A stretch of DNA of 64,000 nt from the NCBI GenBank assembly GCA_958298945.1, contig OY282606.1, positions 75,565,622-75,629,621 of the forward strand. Reading direction: 5' to 3'. The translations under genes were made by a program, and so were the position numbers. Below, in pieces: positions 48,936 through 60,640 of the stretch. The notes beneath the pieces were generated by a model, which made no database searches, was not told the DNA's origin, and was given only the letters and a program-made list of their open reading frames with translations. The DNA comes from Atherix ibis (lineage: Eukaryota; Arthropoda; Insecta; Diptera; Athericidae). How positions within the stretch are numbered: the stretch's first letter is position 1; every line of letters begins with the position of its first letter.

Positions 48936-49327
48936 CAATCGTCGGCAACCTATGACCCGCGGGTCTCCAAATGAGCCATTTAATAATTTGAAGTGACCCC
49001 CATTTGAGTTCCGAAAATAAAATATATAATATAAAAATAAATTAAACAAACACTGAAAAAATAAATAATAATAATAAAATTTTAGCATAGATAAACCTAA
49101 ATGTCCAGGTCCCATACAAAATTTCGTGCCAAAAATAAATTTTAGGTCTAGTGGCATGATCTTTTTTTGGATATTCTTTGGTATTTCTCTAAAAAAAAAT
49201 TATCGTATTATTTACCAAAAACCTGTTTGTAAAATAAAAATGCCACTGACTCAAAAGGTCTTTTTAATACGAGTATTCACATTTTGGTTGATTTTGACAC
49301 GCAGTCAAAAAGGGTTGCCGACGTCTG
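48936..49327. mobile_element. hAT-type MITE (392 bp) with 8-bp target duplication
   Basis: The left end is CAATCGTCGGCAACC and the right end read inward is CAGACGTCGGCAACC: 15-bp inverted repeats, 13 of 15 identical. The flanking octamers are CTATAGAT (48928-48935) and CTATAGAG (49328-49335), 7 of 8 identical, with the central TA of Buster-type hAT target sites. The interior is AT-rich without transposase homology, so it is non-autonomous. The open frames inside are not believed. Confidence 0.8.
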
Positions 49328-49335
49328 CTATAGAG

Positions 49336-49965
49336 TATGATAAGTGAAGTTGTGTTTTTGTAGTGTGTTACAAAAAATAGAGTAGGAAAATTTGGAGTTA
49401 TTAAAATTTTGTGTAAAGCTTGTTGAATCCGCGAGATTGACTAACGAAAAGTTTCAACGAGCTAATGGAGAATATTCCTTATCAAGCGGAGAAGCAGTTA
49501 AAGAGGAACCTCGCTTAGAAAGACATTCAACTTTGAAAACTGATAAAAATTTGAAACAAGTGAAGCTCCTTGTGAGGGAAGATCGTCGATTACTATTGAA
49601 GCTGAAGATTAGAATCATACTCGTAAAAAAGGGTTCTTCGCATCAAATCGGACATTGCAGACGCTTGGATGCTCCACCCCTGTAACACGACTACATCCAT
49701 CAATAAGTTTTTGTCGGCAAAATGTATTCCTGTAGTTTACCAATTTCCAATTCATCTCATCTCAGAGGTTTGTTTTTATCACCAAGATCAAAAGCCACGT
49801 TTAAGAACGTCATTTTCATAATGTCATTAACATTCAAAAGAGAGTAACCAGGGAACTGAAGGCAATTGTAGTTGATTATGCCTTCTAGCACTGCTACAAA
49901 TTGTTAAAATAATATTTTCCCTGATATTGCTTTGAAAGGGATAATATTACCGTCAGTCTCATTAC
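49336..49965 (+). pseudogene. mariner-type transposase remnant (CDFFLF subfamily), fragment 1
   Basis: Broken frames give KFCVKLVESARLTNEKFQRA and NGEYSLSSG (HTH start), VKEEPRLERHSTLKTDKN, VREDRRLLL, then near 49680-49900 a degraded second-Asp to C-terminal part (SIKVREFL-like, SPRSKATFKNVIF, VTRELKAI-like). The order matches DD34D mariners with a KFC-KLGKSA N-terminus. The middle, including the first Asp region, is deleted. It begins right after the hAT MITE's target duplication. Confidence 0.65.
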
Positions 49966-50180
49966 TTTCTTGCCCCATTCACTTTGACTTTGATTTTAAT
50001 TTCGTCAATGCTGCCACATGAAACGATATTAAATGTTTGAAATTTATTTGCACTAGTACGAACAGGACTAAAATTGACGAGTAAATAATAATTGATGTTC
50101 GTTGCTATTTGCAAGTGTGTCCGATCCCATAAGATCGTGCAGGTTTCGAAAACTTTGCAGCGCTTTTTTAGTCACTAGTA

Positions 50181-51343
50181 TTAGGTTGTCCGGGAAGTAA
50201 TTTCGTTTTTTTTTTATAAAAATAAAAGACGATTTTCTTATAGTGAATTAATGTTTAATTCAATTAAATATTGTCCAGTCTGATCTAATTCCCTTTTGCC
50301 ATCTTTCTGGCAGTAGCATGATTCCACGCTCATAAAATTTTTATTCTTTGCTGACAAAAAACTGATCCAATTGATTTTTGACCTCCACATTTGAATTAAA
50401 CGTTTTACCGTCTAAAAAATTTTGTAGAGACCGGAACAAATGATAGTCGGTTTCGCATTATCCTTTTGGAACACTATACCTTTCCTATTGACTATTTCTG
50501 GCCTTTATCCTTTAAGTAAATAATTCAATTTGTCCAACTGATGACAGTACACTTCAGAATTGATCGTTGTGTTGCTGGGTAGAAACTCAAAATTAACGAT
50601 TCATTTGAAAACGCACCAAACAGATAGAATAACCTTTTTTTGATGAATATTGGCTTTCGAAATGCTTTGAACCGGTTCATCTTTTCTTCTCCAGGATCTT
50701 TTGCACTTAACATTGTTGTAGACAACCCATTTCTTGTTCCCAGTGATGATACGCTTCAAAAATGGATCATTTTCTTGGCGCTTGAGAAGCAAAAAAGATG
50801 AGGAATCCCTATATCGAGCTTTGAGATTAAACCTATCCGTTATAAATGATCATGAGTGATAGTATTCGATAAATTTAATCTTTCAAATTTAAGGATCTCA
50901 CGAGTTGTTATTCGCTGGTTTACATCAATTAATGCCTTTATTGTGTCTTCACCAGCTTCAACTGGCCTTCCAGAACGTGGTGCATCTTTGAAATCGAAAT
51001 TGCCAGATCGAAATTTTGCAAACCAGTTTTGGCACTGGCACTCACTTAGCACATCTTCTCCATACACATCGGATAATTTTTTTCTTGCTTGAACATCATT
51101 TTTATCCTTTCTATAGTAAAAAACTAAAATATGCCGAAAATTCTGTTTTTCACTTTCCATATTTAAAAGGGTATCAACCAAAAACTACCAGGCAGATTCA
51201 ATCGAATTTTTTCACAAGCAAGCGTTGTTATGTCAGCTGTCAAAATACAATTGATTATGCGGCTTAAGTGTGAAGTTGGTTGTGAAAAAATACAATTAAG
51301 TACACTGTTGGGAGCCAACAAAATTACTTTCCGGACAACCCAA
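50181..51343 (-). mobile_element. mariner element, mellifera-type, copy 2
   Basis: Length is 1163 bp. The ends are TTAGGTTGTCCGGGAAGTAA at 50181 and, read inward from 51343, TTGGGTTGTCCGGAAAGTAA. TA duplications lie at 50179-50180 and 51344-51345. Confidence 0.93.
50250..51160 (-). pseudogene. mellifera-type mariner transposase pseudogene, copy 2
   Basis: The ATG at 51160 opens MESEKQNFRHILVFYYRKDK; CQNWFAKFRSGNFDFKDAPR and EDTIKALIDVNQRITTREIL follow. The open frame ends at 50840. Later frames carry LLKRQENDPFLKRIITGNKK (first Asp changed to Asn), WVVYNNVKCKRSWRRKDEPV and, near 50450, a degraded HLF-SLQ region, ending in GQYLIE-like sequence at about 50262. The segment with the second and third Asp is shortened. 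Several frameshifts. Confidence 0.88.
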
Positions 51344-51345
51344 TA

Positions 51346-53050
51346 GTAATTGTCTTGGTGTTTATCTAGTTCTATCTTCGCTATAATCTTAAAACGTAAA
51401 TTTAAAAAAAAAATCATTACTCGCAACGCTAGCTATGGCTTCATTTCGGAAGAAAAAGGAACAGACGTTGCCACCGGTATGCTATACACAATAAACAGTG
51501 CATTGTTGTCAATGCAATGGTGTATCCGATACCTTATGCGGATTAGTCTCACTTCTAAAGGAACACAATTTTGAAATACAAGTAAAATTGAATTATTTTG
51601 AAATAGTTTCAAGCTTGGGTCTTTTTAATGCGAAAATAACAAACTTTACTGAGTAAAAAACATCAACAAACTTTGACATATCACAGCTGATTTGATAGCT
51701 AACCCTATCAGAAGTTCTACCACACAAAAAAAAGCACCTGATATATGCAATTTGAAATTATTTTTACATCCTGTATGAGAACACAAAATTCTAAATATCA
51801 GAACGCTCTACTGTTACCTAATCTCAATTCTAAGAGTTTCATATGCTTCTTAAATTCTGAGTGTAGAAATATTTCTCTACTTTACCATCTTACAAAAGGT
51901 GCTCATATTTATTAGAAACCTTCTTACCTTCATTTGGCACCAAAACCTAATGAAATTCAGATCAGTGCCGGTTAGAATTAATAAAGAAGCATTTGATATA
52001 ATCGATTTTTTTTTAAATACTATTACCATAAATAACTGTTATTAAATTTAATAAATTTATATATTTTGTTTTTTTTTAAACTTTTATTTATAAGCGATAA
52101 AAGTTGTCTGCCACTGCTTATCGCTCATACATAATTTTCTATTAAATCGTCTAACACTTACACTACTTATCGTTCATACACAATTATCTGTTTAATATTA
52201 AATGCATTTTACTAATCAATAAATAATTTCAAATATGTGCATTTATGCTTGAAAAATATTTAAATCATTTGTGGGTCTAATGTTGCATCAAAGTCAATGG
52301 ACGAATAATTTTTATAGTATTCACGTGTCAACCAACTATCAATTATTGATATAAGAAAAGCGATAGGCAAAGAGCTTCGAAAAATAATCTTTTTGGTTTT
52401 GCTTAAAAATAAGAAGTATTATTAGAAATAAATTTTTATTGAATACGAAATAAACTATAAAAACAATACTATTGAAGTAGTAAAATTCTCTATAGTAGCT
52501 CCGACTGATGGGATGGCCCTTATTCATAATCACATTCGTGATGGCATTTAAATATAACGTTTTTTTTGTACAATATACTCTAGAAAAAGACTAGTAAGAC
52601 TTTAATGTGATTTTGTAAGTAATAAACTATTTGATTATTTGGAAGTTGAATATTATATATGGTGTTTGATAGAAAATGCCTGCTAAGCGTGTCATGTGCT
52701 TTTCTAAAATTCAAAAATTCTTTATTATTTTAAGAGTTTTGTAAATATTATAGCACGAGTATGCATTTTTCCCTATAACTTCATGTATTATCATAAATTA
52801 TAGTCTAGATGATTAATTTAAGAATTTTGGATATTTTATATATATTTTTGTATATTATAAAGTTTTCTGATAGAATTAGTTTCGCATACTAGTTGAATTT
52901 TCTTCTAAATTATTATAACTTGAATAGTAATATGAGAATGTGTTTATCAAATAGTGACGGTATAAAATAGTTTCATGGAACTAAAATATAAAGTAGGTGT
53001 ACTTATAATTAAGTTATAAGAAAAGGATTACTTTAGTTTTGTTAAGAGAT
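51346..53050. other. Spacer, nothing firm
   Basis: AT-rich sequence. A short piece near 51480-51575 resembles the minus-strand segment at 45200-45340 (same unnamed repeat). No gene is seen. Confidence 0.35.
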
Positions 53051-53079
53051 TTCAGACAAGACTACCTGTTTTTTTCGTT

Positions 53080-53851
53080 TCTCTACCAGAAATATTTATA
53101 CCTCTAATCCATCTACCACAAGACTTTCTTCTGCAAATATTTTTACCATAAGTATCTCTACCAAAAGTTTTTCTACCACAAATCGCTCTATATAAATCTA
53201 TTCAAACAAGTCTGTTTACCACAAGTTATCCTACCACAACCCTTGCTTCAAAAAATCTCTCCACATCACGGCTCTCTACTTTGAATTTGTGTAAAGTATT
53301 TTTACAAAAAGTTTCTCTACCACAAGTCTCTGTAGTATAAATATTTCTACCCCAATTCTTTTTATCATAACTTTTCCTACCACAAGTCTCTACAACAATT
53401 ATGTTTATCGTAAGTCTCTCTACCACAAATGTTCCTACCACAAGTGTCTCTATCGCAAGTCGCTCTACCATAAACTTTTCTTCCACAATAAGTTGGATAA
53501 TCGCAGGCTTCTGTCTGACCTCAATGCTTCGTAATATCGCAAGCATTTCCTACCACAACCCTTCTTACAAAAAATCTGTCCACATCACGGCTCTCTACTT
53601 TGAATTTGTGTAAAGTATTTTTACCGAAAGCCTCTCTACCACAAGTCTCTGTAGTACAAATTTTCTACCCCAATTCTTTTTATCATAAAAGAACACTTGC
53701 GGTAGGAAGAGTTGTACTCATTCTACCACAACTCTTCCTACCACAAGTGTCTCTATCGCAAGTCGCTCTACCACAAACCTCTCTTCCACAATAAGTTGCA
53801 TAATCGCAGGATTCTCTCTGATCTCAATGCTTCGTAATATCGCAAGCATTT
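53080..53851. repeat. Minisatellite: degenerate 15-bp unit with a 319-bp higher-order duplication
   Basis: The unit approximates TCTACCACAAGTCTC and recurs with variants across the block. A longer segment is duplicated: 53231-53549 and 53550-53851 share CACATCACGGCTCTCTACTT, TGAATTTGTGTAAAGTATTT, ACCCCAATTCTTTTTATCAT, TGTCTCTATCGCAAGTCGCT and CTCAATGCTTCGTAATATCG in the same order. Because the unit is a multiple of three, all frames can stay open (70- and 106-codon frames), but the peptides are repeats of ST-rich or VVERL-like units and are not believed to be genes. Confidence 0.9.
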
Positions 53852-56800
53852 GTTTGGATGTTAACTGATCAATTCCCTAACCCTGCATTCATGAGCGTTC
53901 AGTTACTTTTTCCTCCTGCATGATATGTGTCGTAGATTCTAAATTAATCTAGAATCCCTTACCATTCTATTAACGCATCTAATTCTGTGGTTAGGATACT
54001 AGCTATATAAGGGTTGCCCTTACCGTATTATTAACGCATCTACAGATAGAGACTTCTTATAATTTAATCGACTGTTTTGCTTATAATTTATTGTGTATAA
54101 ATAATAATTATATTTTAAATAGAATTACAGCTTTCACGCTTGTTTTATTTTCTAATTATACCCAATTACTAAATTATTCAGTTGTAATGATGAATTAATT
54201 CGAAATTCATAGATCAAATATATTTATAAATCTCTATTTTGAAAAGAATCAAATAACATCAGAAATTTTTAGCGCTATTGCAAATAAAGACCTCTTGGAG
54301 ATAAAGCTACGCCCAAAGTCAGCAGAAATCCTTGTACCCGACAATGTTTCTCTTTTATTTGGTACAATTGTCAAGATCATTAATAAATATCCATTAAATT
54401 TATCTTATTAAATACCTTTCTCTATACTTTTTCTATCAACTTTTTCACTATGAATATAAGAAAAAAAAACTTTAAATTTTTAAATAACAAATTTGCATAT
54501 TCACTTCTTTTTTTCTTCGAAGTAATTTTCTTTTATGACTTCAATTTTTAGCTTCAAGAATATTTAAGCCATTTGGCGACAACTAAAGAGCACTTCGGCT
54601 ATATACAATAAGTATCTGGATTCGAACTCTAAACTATTGCATGCTAGACGAATAAATACATGAAAGGTGGTAATTTTTTAATTTTTTTTTGTTCGGGTAT
54701 AATTTATTACAAACATTTTCTAATTTAAATGGAGGTCATACTCATAAGTGAATCAAATTGACAAAATTTCAAGGCGAACATTGTCATTAGTAGTTGTCTT
54801 TACATGAGCATATGTGTATGTTAAACAAATTACAAACAAAAAACACATGCCAGATTAATAAACTTTTAAGAATTTTGCAAAAACGCTAGAAACTTTAGCT
54901 TTCTGACCTCAATTTCTATTTCTTATTTAAAGAATTTCGTTCTTTTCTTATTTTTATTATCATTTTTATTTTTTTTATTTATATATTTTTTAAAATTGTT
55001 AATCAAATCAATAATAACCAAAATGGCAATTGTCATATAAAAGAGAACGGGAAATATTACGATCGATGGTCAATTGTTATTGGAAATCGATTATATAATT
55101 TGAGAAAAATCCAATTCAATAAAATCCCACACAGAATATTTTGCGTTGATTACGTTGTGATTCTAAATTTATGTTATGATGTAAAAAAGACTTGAGAAGA
55201 AAAAAAACTATAGATTGATTGGAATGAAAATGTAGAAAAAATTGAATTTATAATGAAACAGAATATATTGATTATGGCAAAAGTAATCATACTCTTCCGT
55301 TTAGATACTTTCTGATTTTCATCAAACTTATTATATTTTTTATATTCAAAATAGTAAGTATTCTAATAGAAGGAAAAAATCACTGTGAATTTCAAAATCC
55401 ACAAAAAGCGTATATTCGATAGTACATTTTGTATCTACTCTGCCATAATAATCCTTATGGTCAAAATTTATTTGTAATTTAATGGAAATTTCGTAATCAC
55501 ATTAAAATAGTGAGAATGAAGACGCATTGAATAAACAAGAACTTTGGGACTCTAATTAGTTCTAGCACTCAGTATACATGTTCCAATCCGATAACATTCA
55601 ATATTTAAACATCTGGCATCTATTACCCAAAAAAACACAACTATTTTTTAGCTACATGTATCTGCATATATATTTCTACTTATGCATATATCATATATCA
55701 ACGAATATTTGAATATCCAATCTACGTATCTGTGTTGATCCTCTTTTTTGCCCTTCTAGTTTGAAGCATTTTTTATTGGCTCTAAGTATTTTCTACATTT
55801 TACGATGTTCCATTTTCAGATCTTTTAACATAAATTTCATTTCATTTCCAAAATAAATATTTCATGTAGATTTTTTTTTCTTTAGTGAAAACATAAAATA
55901 TTTGCCATTTCATATTTTCGAGTTCAATTTTTTCTTCTACAAATTACAAATTTGGGACAGAAAGGAAAATAATCTTCCCACCTTAAAAATATCATTGATT
56001 TTATTTTTAAAAAAATATATAGTATAGATATAGATGCATACATACATACGTGATGATTTTGAATATTTTAAGGGGTGTTTGGAGAGAGCTTTTATAGAAA
56101 TCCTAATGGAGTGTGGATAGGTGGTGAGGAAAAATTACGTGTTTCTTGGTTAGATAAGTGACAGAACCATTAAGTATTATGAATATTTTGAGTGTTAATT
56201 CTGAGGGGTAAAATAAAATGTTCCTTTTTTAAGAAAATTATTTTTTATAAAAACAAAGTTATTTTTAAGAGGAGATGGTATGGAAGAAATTGCTTAGATA
56301 GTATTTAATCGATTATTTTGTGGTTTTATTTATAAATTAAATTCAAGAAAAGAACGCGTTATAAAAAAACTAGAAAATTTTTATTTTGCGTAAATACAAA
56401 GTGGGCTTGTAAGGAAATAATTGTTTATTTTTTACAAACTTAAGGAAACAGTTTTTTCAAACAATTTGAAAAGATTTCCTAGTAAAAAATCTTTTTTTTT
56501 TCTTTTTTTCTTAACCAAAATTGTAATAGAGGGAAAAAATATGGTATTTGAAAAATGGAAAAATATTCAACAATTTGTTATTAAAAAAAGGAAATTATTA
56601 AATAAGACCTATTCTTACTACTATTAGGTTGTAATTTGTTCCATTTTTCTTAATTAGTTTTAAAACTATTTTTTATATAATTTATAAATGCATTTGCTCT
56701 TAAGATCCTATTATTTGTTGGCAAAATAGTCATCATAAAGCCTTTTGCGGAATTCTAAGTGAAAAGAAATAGTCATTATAAAGCATACACCATTCAAGTA

Positions 56801-57058
56801 TCTAAATCAATGGTAATTTAGAGGTAAGATATTTTTTGTAAAATTGTAGATGAGGTGAAATATTTTTATAAAGACACGTGCTAGTCTGCAAGGACACGTG
56901 TGATCCACCCTTTCTGGTAGTTTATCCTCGGCTTCTTCCTGACGGTTTTTTCCTTCGATTTTTTCAATTACAAAGAGCAATTCATAATACAAGATATGCT
57001 TACAGTGCAACCTAATCGACTTGGTAAAAACTGGGTTTTGCGACTATTTGTGTTTGCT
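53852..57058. other. Spacer, nothing recognised
   Basis: AT-rich sequence with many homopolymer runs. No supported feature in 3.2 kb. Confidence 0.4.
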
Positions 57059-57177
57059 AAATTCCTCTTTTACCACGATTTTATTGGCTCACGTCCATAA
57101 ACATCACTAGTGATGAATTGTATCAGAAAACATTCAATTGAACGTGAGCCAATAAAATCGTGGTAAAAGAGGAATTT
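57059..57177. repeat. Perfect 36-bp inverted repeat (foldback), 47-bp spacer
   Basis: The left arm 57059-57094 starts AAATTCCTCTTTTACCACGA and the right arm 57142-57177 is its exact reverse complement. The spacer contains a second palindrome, CATCACTAGTGATG. At 119 bp in total it could be a tiny foldback or MITE-like element. The flanks do not show an obvious target duplication. It lies at the edge of a DD41D remnant. Confidence 0.95.
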
Positions 57178-57179
57178 CG

Positions 57180-57869
57180 TATATAATAAATTTATTATAT
57201 TATTTTGAAATATAATCGATGGAATTATATTCCGAAAATAACATCTTTCAAATAATCGCCTCTGCTCCGTTTACAAAACCGAATACGATGGTTCAAATGT
57301 TCGACCATCATGTGCAATAAATTCGGTCTTATTTCACGTATTTGGGGTTCAATATTCAATTTTAATGCATTAGTAGTAGCTGGTTTATTGACATAGACCA
57401 ATGACTTTAAACAACTCCACAAGAAAAAGTTCAAAGGTGTTAAATGACAACTTCCGCATTACTTGAATTTATCGACCACCCAAACTTTTCCCGCAATAAA
57501 TCGATTGTGGCATAGGCTGTGTGGCACGTAGTGCCGTCTTGTTAAATCCACATATTCAAATAAATAAATATCTTCCAATTCAGGCCACAAAAAGTTCGTT
57601 ATCATCGATCTGTATCGCTCACCGTTGCTAGTAACGGCAACTCTTTCTTCATTTTTTAAAAAAAATCATGTCATAGACCACACTAAATGGTCATTTTTTC
57701 GAAGAGGGACGAAGATCAAAACAATCGTTCTTTTATTTCAACTTATTATTTATACGTGTATCTTCTTATGAATAAATTGCAAATCTTACTGAATATAACT
57801 GATAGTAACAGAAGATTTTAAATATTGCCACACGGTCGATTTGAAAACGTATCACTCTTATTGATAAAC
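57180..57869 (-). mobile_element. DD41D Tc1/mariner remnant
   Basis: A minus-strand transposase C-terminus: SCHLTPLNFFLWSCLKSLVY (third catalytic Asp of PLD is Asn), VNKPATTNALKLNIEPQIRE and RSRGDYLKDVIFGI, ending at 57225. A degraded DGTTCHTA-like second-Asp region lies near 57515. The right end near 57848-57869 (TATCACTCTTATTGATAAAC) resembles the inverted repeat of the 13018-14240 element. The N-terminal half is deleted and the left end is uncertain. Confidence 0.72.
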
Positions 57870-57969
57870 CTCTTATAAATAGAAGTCTTGGTAGTATAAT
57901 TTTTTTATATACTTTTGAGTTGAAAGGATTTCCTTCCTAAAATTTATTTTGTTTCAATACGATTGGTGG

Positions 57970-58405
57970 AGTTGGACTTATAAAAAGTTGCAACGAGCCT
58001 ACCTAAAATATTACTTATCAAGAGCACAAGTTTTATGATGATTAAACCATTTTTTGAAGGCCGTTGGAGCAATGGAAGATCAATCTACATCAAAATCAAA
58101 AACTCTTGTTAGATTATTATTAAAGTTCAGTAACAGGGGCCTTTGCGTTAGATGCTCCAAAATAACAACGCCCATTATCACGGGGGTATCTCTATCAACG
58201 AGTTTTTATCGGAAAAAAGAATTCCTATAGTTCTCAAGGTCCTCTATTCACGTGATTACAGTCCATATGACTTTTTTTTCTTCGCCAAGACAGGATGTAA
58301 TCTTAGTACTGTCGATAACATCTGAAGGAGTGTAACTGAGGAGCTGAAGGTGAATCCAGTTGAAGAGTAGAAACAACGTATTCATCGATATTTAGCTATC
58401 TAAGA
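57970..58405 (+). pseudogene. mariner-type transposase remnant (CDFFLF subfamily), fragment 2
   Basis: It contains KLQRAYLKYYLSRAQVL-like sequence near 57988-58035, then jumps to a degraded second-Asp region and YSRDYSPYDFFFFAK (third Asp region), and VTEELKVNPVEE near 58335-58370. It is the same family as fragment 1 and those at 62280-63175, with large internal deletions. Confidence 0.6.
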
Positions 58406-60640
58406 AAACTACTATATTAACTTTAATGTATAATGAAAAAGAAATAATAATAGTAGTTCGAGTCAAAATTTTTCTGTTTGTATGAAATATTTGAAATTAA
58501 TTTACTTAAGATCGAATCTCAGTCCTAAGCGTTGTAACTTTATTCGAAATATCGAAAAAATGTCGGCTTAAGTCGGATGTGTGGACCTTTTGTGTATAAA
58601 TTTCTTAATGTTCTTAAGTCTTATTATTTGCTTAATGACGATTTATGAATTTTTTAAATTTACTATTTTTGAAACGGCTTTAATTGTTATGAAATTATAG
58701 TTGATTTTACCATAAAATATTATTTATATAGAAATATAATTGCAAGTAAGTCTTCAAGGGGAAAATATTTTTTTTACTCTTTAAAAACAGCAATTTTTTT
58801 TACTCTTTAGCAACCTCATGTGCATCCTGTATACATGATATCTTGTTCAAATCCAGCTAGTAAAATAACCAAACGCAATCTATTATTAGCAGTTGCCGTT
58901 CGGATTAATTTAGCTATCGCGGTAAATAAGACTTTATATTTTTTGCAATACAAGGAAATTAGGTCTGCAAACATAATTTTGGCATACGAAAAATTGTATA
59001 ACCACTATTTGTAAATACTTATAACATTCAATAAGAATTTTCAAAAATTATCATATAAATTTTTTTTATTTATTTTTCATTTTTGGTTAACGAAATTATA
59101 TTTTTAGCTTTTATATCGCTTAAATAGGGCACATGCAAATATTTGCATAATAACCTTCACTTGATAAATATAAATTAAAAAATATGTTTCAAATTAATAG
59201 CCAAATGCTAATAATTGTTCTTATTTATTATTATTAATATTATTTTAGTTATTTGTGGTTTATTTATATGAAAAAAATATTTTAGTTAAAAAACTAATTC
59301 GGATTAAGTGCATTTCCGCTTTTACAATTCTTAGCTAATTAATGGCTTCCGTTGACTTCACCACAACGTACTTTAACTATTTTTATAAACATAAATTTAT
59401 AGATTTGTATTTAGCATTTCCGTCAAAAGCGGTTTTAATATTTTACAGCGTAGATTATTATGTAATTTTCATTATAAATCAATAAATATAAATTTAATGC
59501 GTATAAAAAAATATCATCTACTAATGGAGGTCAATTAAAAGTTATAGTTTACTTTCCTTTCTTTAATATCCAAAATATTCCAGCTGTTTTGATGGCGTGA
59601 AATATAGAAAGCTAATTATTTAAAAATTTGGGATACATCAGAATTTAAGTTTTTTTAGGTTATAATCGTGAGCAAGGAATGACAAAGGGCATATTAGAAG
59701 AGTCATGCCTTTTACACATTGAATATTGATTTTGGTTATTATTTTAGAGCTAGTTAAATTTTGTGGAGCATGTTTGATCCGGTTGGAAAGTGGACTTAGA
59801 AATGCAATTGTTGGATCTAGGAGCTTCACAATAGGAGAAATGATTTCTCAGAAGGAATGTCTTAGTTTGCTGAGATTGACTTTATATATATGGAATTTTC
59901 AGAAAAAGCATGTGTAGTTTCCAAAATGAGAATTATGGGTGAGAACAGTATGTCCCATCTAGATTCTAAGTAGTTAACGTGCCCTCAATATCGGTAAGGA
60001 TGTTGAGTTGACTGGTTTGTTGGTAGTCGGCCAATTAGATACTAAAAATGTCCCACTATTGATTCAGCAAAGAGAATTCACAGACAAAAGAAGAAAGCCT
60101 GGCAAAATGATCAGTTCTGTGAAATCAAAAAATATAGACTACGATGTTCACCATGTCCTAGTAAAGAGCGTGATCTGATTTCCGACTAAACAAGTATATA
60201 AAGGCGATGGTTGGAAAATTTTAATGAATTTCTAAACACTAAACAGTCAGAATACGACCCGATTTAAAGGTCCTGCTAGCTGAAGAATAAATGGTACCTC
60301 TACCGTTTACCCGAGGATGTTGTTTGCCATACGGATAATAGGAGTGCCATATTATGGATAGCTGTGAGAACAGAACGCCGGAGAGTTTATACAGCCAACT
60401 GATTAGCACGTTTGTTTTCCATAATTCATGTCCGACAATTCAGCGCTCACGCAACTCGATACTCCTATTGTTGAGTAGGCTTGGCTGTTTTGCCAATTGC
60501 ATTAAACGTGGCTTGGCTGTCAATAAACATAATAATATTGCATCGATTGAACAAACTTACAACACTTTCAACAGCCGCCTTTATAGCCCATACCTCCCCA
60601 TTGCACGGAACTGCCCTATAGAGAAATACCCCATAATGTA
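58406..60640. other. Spacer, nothing firm
   Basis: AT-rich sequence; 59930-60640 is less AT-rich and may be an old repeat, but I recognise no protein or terminal repeat in it. Confidence 0.35.

Noticed and set aside
48918..49347. Open frames of 79 and 73 codons on opposite strands
   Set aside because: They lie in and around the hAT MITE and are AT-driven; no family recognised.
53226..53546. 106-codon minus-strand open frame in the minisatellite
   Set aside because: The peptide is a repeat of VVERL/VVET units forced by a 15-bp period; it has no start context or homology.
58820..59014. 64-codon plus-strand frame
   Set aside because: No recognisable motif; AT-rich region where such frames arise by chance.
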